Shown: in pieces, positions 6,254 to 8,265 of the stretch | Layout of the letters: each line of letters begins with the position of its first letter | Numbering within the stretch: position 1 is the first letter of the stretch | Assembly (NCBI GenBank): GCA_009920595.1 | Contig: RFZR01000062.1 | Span: 1 to 8,265, forward strand | Direction: 5' to 3' | Origin: Alphaproteobacteria bacterium | GTDB lineage: Bacteria > Pseudomonadota > Alphaproteobacteria > Rhizobiales > Beijerinckiaceae | DNA: 8,265 nt | Made by a program: the position numbers and the translations under genes | The notes under the pieces: model-generated | Database searches by the model: none | What the model saw: only the letters and a program-made list of their open reading frames with translations | What the model was told of the DNA's origin: nothing

Positions 6254-6306
6254 ATCGTGCGGCGCCGTCGAGAGTTCAAGACCTGATTAGCCAAACAGAA
6301 TAAAAT

Positions 6307-7797
6307 TTATTGAATTCCGAGTTTCGCTTTCAAAAGATCATTCACCGCCTGCGGGTTAGCCTTACCGCCCGTTTCTTTCATCACTTGGCCGACAAACCAT
6401 CCAATCATTGTTGGCTTGGCTTTCGCCTGCTCAACCTTATCAGGGTTTGCGGCGATCACCGCATCGATTGCTTTTTCAATCGCGCCTGTGTCTGTGACCT
6501 GCTTCATGCCACGCGCTTCGACAATCGCGCGCGGATCGCCGCCTTCCGTCCAGACGATCTCAAACAAATCTTTTGCGAGTTTTCCGGAGATCACATTTTC
6601 GGAAATCAGATCAACGATGGCGCCCAATTGATCCGCAGACATTGGCGATGTCGTGACGTCTTTACCTTCTTTGTTCAGGCGACCAAAGAGTTCATTGATC
6701 ACCCAATTGGCAGCGAGCTTCCCATCGCGGCCTTTGGCAACGCTTTCAAAATAATCCGCCTGATCGCGTTCGCCGACGAGCACTGATGCATCATAAGGCG
6801 TCAAACCATAGTCCTTGATGAAGCGGGCTTTCTTTGCGTCGGGTAATTCTGGGAGATGACGCGCGAGTTCATCGACATAGTCTTGCGTAAATTCGAGCGG
6901 AAGCAAATCGGGATCAGGGAAATAGCGATAATCATGCGCTTCTTCTTTCGAGCGCATCGAGCGTGTCTCACCTTTTGACGCATCATAAAGACGCGTTTCC
7001 TGATCAATCGTGCCACCGTCCTCTAAAATGCCCACCTGACGGCGCGCTTCATATTCAATCGCTTGGCCCATGAAGCGGATCGAATTCACATTTTTGATTT
7101 CGCAACGCGTACCAAAGACGCCACCGGGACGCCGTACAGACACATTGACGTCGGCGCGCAATGAGCCCTCATCCATATTGCCGTCGCACGTGCCAAGATA
7201 ACGCAAAATCGTACGCAGCTTCGTGACATAGGCACGCGCTTCTTCGGAGGAACGCATATCGGGCTTTGATACGATTTCCATCAAAGCGACGCCCGAACGA
7301 TTCAAATCCACAAAGCTCATTGTGGGCGATTGATCGTGCAAGGATTTACCGGCGTCTTGTTCAAGATGCAGACGCTCGATGCCGACCGTGATCTGACCAC
7401 CACTTTCCGGTAAATCAACAATCACCTGCCCTTCACCGACGATCGGGCTTTTATACTGCGAAATCTGATAGCCCTGCGGCAGATCGGGATAGAAATAATT
7501 TTTGCGATCAAACACAGAGCGGAGATTGATCTGAGCATTCAAGCCAAGGCCCGAACGAATGGCTTGTTTCACGCATTCCTCATTGATCACGGGCAACATG
7601 CCGGGCATCGCCGCATCAACGAGCGACACATGCGCATTGGGCTCACCGCCATAAGAGGCCGACGCGCCCGAGAACAATTTCGCCTGAGACGTCACCTGCG
7701 CGTGGATTTCTAATCCGATGATGATTTCCCAATCACCCGTCGCGCCCTTGATGAATTTTTTCGGGTCGGGGGTTCTCGTGTCGACGATGGCGTTCAT
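6307..7797 (-). CDS. gatB: Aspartyl/glutamyl-tRNA(Asn/Gln) amidotransferase subunit B
   Basis: This encodes a 496-residue protein of normal family length and intact. GatB is the tRNA-binding kinase-like subunit of GatCAB, which phosphorylates and amidates misacylated Glu-tRNA(Gln) and Asp-tRNA(Asn) using ammonia from GatA. Clear blocks are IIGLEIHAQ (26-34), LVDAAMPGMLPVIN (59-72), KNYFYPDLPQGYQISQY (99-115), LHLEQDAGKS (143-152) and the signature FVDLNRSGVALMEIVSKPD (162-180). The C-terminal third is the helical plus YqeY-like tRNA-binding tail, ending in VNDLLKAKLGIQ. The start is supported by GAGG (7809-7806), 8 nt upstream. gatA and gatC are not adjacent; the upstream neighbour is a divergent Uma2-type gene, so gatB has its own promoter here. 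Confidence 0.98.
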   Translation of the reverse strand: MNAIVDTRTPDPKKFIKGATGDWEIIIGLEIHAQVTSQAKLFSGASASYGGEPNAHVSLVDAAMPGMLPVINEECVKQAIRSGLGLNAQINLRSVFDRKNYFYPDLPQGYQISQYKSPIVGEGQVIVDLPESGGQITVGIERLHLEQDAGKSLHDQSPTMSFVDLNRSGVALMEIVSKPDMRSSEEARAYVTKLRTILRYLGTCDGNMDEGSLRADVNVSVRRPGGVFGTRCEIKNVNSIRFMGQAIEYEARRQVGILEDGGTIDQETRLYDASKGETRSMRSKEEAHDYRYFPDPDLLPLEFTQDYVDELARHLPELPDAKKARFIKDYGLTPYDASVLVGERDQADYFESVAKGRDGKLAANWVINELFGRLNKEGKDVTTSPMSADQLGAIVDLISENVISGKLAKDLFEIVWTEGGDPRAIVEARGMKQVTDTGAIEKAIDAVIAANPDKVEQAKAKPTMIGWFVGQVMKETGGKANPQAVNDLLKAKLGIQ

Positions 7798-7832
7798 CCT
7801 GACGGCCTCGAATTCCTGTTGAATCGTAAGCT

Positions 7833-7861
7833 CTTTTGCGGCCCCCGCCCGTCCGGGTCAA
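7833..7861 (-). promoter_or_regulatory. Weak candidate promoter for gatB
   Basis: CTTGACC on the minus strand (-35 hexamer TTGACC at 7861-7856) fits the alphaproteobacterial -35 consensus. The hexamer 17 nt downstream, CAAAAG (7838-7833), is a poor -10. Transcription would begin about 30 nt before the gatB start. Confidence 0.3.
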
Positions 7862-7957
7862 GACCTAGACCATAACATGAAAGCACCCTTTACTTGGTCG
7901 GAGTGGTCCACTACTTTTTTCAGGCGATCTTTAGGCCATCCACCATGAGGCCGGACC

Positions 7958-8265
7958 ATGAATCGTCCCCTGTTCCCGCGTATGAGTATCGAAGCGTTTG
8001 AAGCCTGGGCCGAAGGGCAAGACGGGCGCTATGAGCTTGTGCGAGGCCGCCCCGTAATGATGAATCAGACGACTTGGAACCATTCGCATATCACAACCAA
8101 TCTTGTTCGCGTCATTTTAAACGCCCTCGATCCAAATCAGTACCATATGGCGATCGGCGATTTTGGCTTGCAGACGGGCGAGGACACGATCCGCCTCGCC
8201 GATATTATGGTGACGCCCAACAACAAGTCAGGGAAAGACCGTCGAACGGAAGAAGCCGTTCTTCT
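7958..8265 (+). CDS. Uma2-family (DUF820) putative PD-(D/E)XK endonuclease, 5' part (3' end cut by window)
   Basis: The frame stays open from ATG 7958 to the window edge (102 codons); family members are about 180-200 residues, so about half is visible. Family features are the N-terminal MSIEAFEAWAEGQDGRYELVRG (residues 9-30, written here as a region: the start MSIEAFEAW, then RYELVRG with E26), a conserved helix NHSHITTNLVRVI (41-53), and the strand pair GDFGLQTGEDTIRLADIMV (67-85), with D82 as the first metal-binding acid of the PD-(D/E)XK core. The second half of the core (E-x-K region) is outside. The ribosome binding site GAGG (7947-7950) sits 7 nt upstream. Uma2 proteins are abundant in cyanobacteria, are scattered in other bacteria, and often move between genomes; their biological role is not settled. 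This gene is divergent from gatB. Confidence 0.87.
   Translation, partial: MNRPLFPRMSIEAFEAWAEGQDGRYELVRGRPVMMNQTTWNHSHITTNLVRVILNALDPNQYHMAIGDFGLQTGEDTIRLADIMVTPNNKSGKDRRTEEAVL

Noticed and set aside
5464..6306. Prophage remnant around the muramidase
   Set aside because: No attachment-site repeats, integrase, holin or structural genes are seen on either side; only the lysin-like gene itself suggests phage ancestry.
6225..6306. Hairpin between gatB and the muramidase as a gatB terminator
   Set aside because: The T residues are in the loop rather than after the stem, so intrinsic termination is unlikely.
6310..6786. Open frame of 158 codons on the plus strand opposite the gatB 3' part
   Set aside because: It is antisense to a highly conserved gene and the translated product shows no domain; it is a by-product of gatB codon use.
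1..8265. CRISPR array, tRNA, rRNA or insertion sequence
   Set aside because: No regularly spaced repeats, no cloverleaf-like sequence with tRNA signature blocks and no transposase or paired terminal inverted repeats were noticed.

Overview
The window reads as a chromosomal segment of a moderate-GC alphaproteobacterium, most likely a member of the Hyphomicrobiales (Rhizobiales). The reasons are the character of the proteins (GatB, an AbgB-like M20D hydrolase, an NCS1 permease, YfcG-like and other bacterial GSTs), the purine-rich ribosome binding sites, and a candidate small RNA that resembles the anti-Shine-Dalgarno (CCUCCC) sRNAs of that group. The genus cannot be told from the sequence alone. 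Both edges cut through genes.

Layout. Positions 1-2560 (+) hold the 3' part of an AbgB-like amidohydrolase, then an NCS1 nucleobase-type permease, closed by a strong terminator (11-bp stem, GAAA loop, T-tract). This looks like a hydrolase plus importer unit for an amide or heterocyclic nitrogen compound. Positions 2613-3221 (+) hold a class I SAM methyltransferase of unknown substrate. Behind it, about 3323-3400, is a probable stand-alone small RNA: a short hairpin, an exposed UUCCUCCC stretch, then a GC-rich intrinsic terminator. On the minus strand, 4799 to 3413, are two different glutathione S-transferases in tandem, the downstream one of the YfcG/YghU type. A 142-bp divergent region separates them from a DedA-family membrane protein (4942-5463, +). 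The DedA stop codon overlaps the stop of a convergent minus-strand gene (6224-5460) for an N-acetylmuramidase with a C-terminal peptidoglycan-binding domain. That gene lies downstream of gatB (7797-6307, -), which encodes the amidotransferase subunit B used for indirect Gln-tRNA/Asn-tRNA synthesis. A divergent Uma2-family (PD-(D/E)XK) gene begins at 7958 and runs off the window.

Most of the window is ordinary housekeeping and metabolic sequence. I see no CRISPR array, tRNA, rRNA, insertion sequence, phage module or recognisable defence island. The points most worth a second look are the candidate sRNA with its repeat-rich upstream region, a hairpin that would mask the ribosome binding site of the muramidase, and the muramidase itself: a phage-lysin-like enzyme with no export signal, no holin, and a single-copy housekeeping neighbour. 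I found no convincing evidence of a wholly new multi-gene system.
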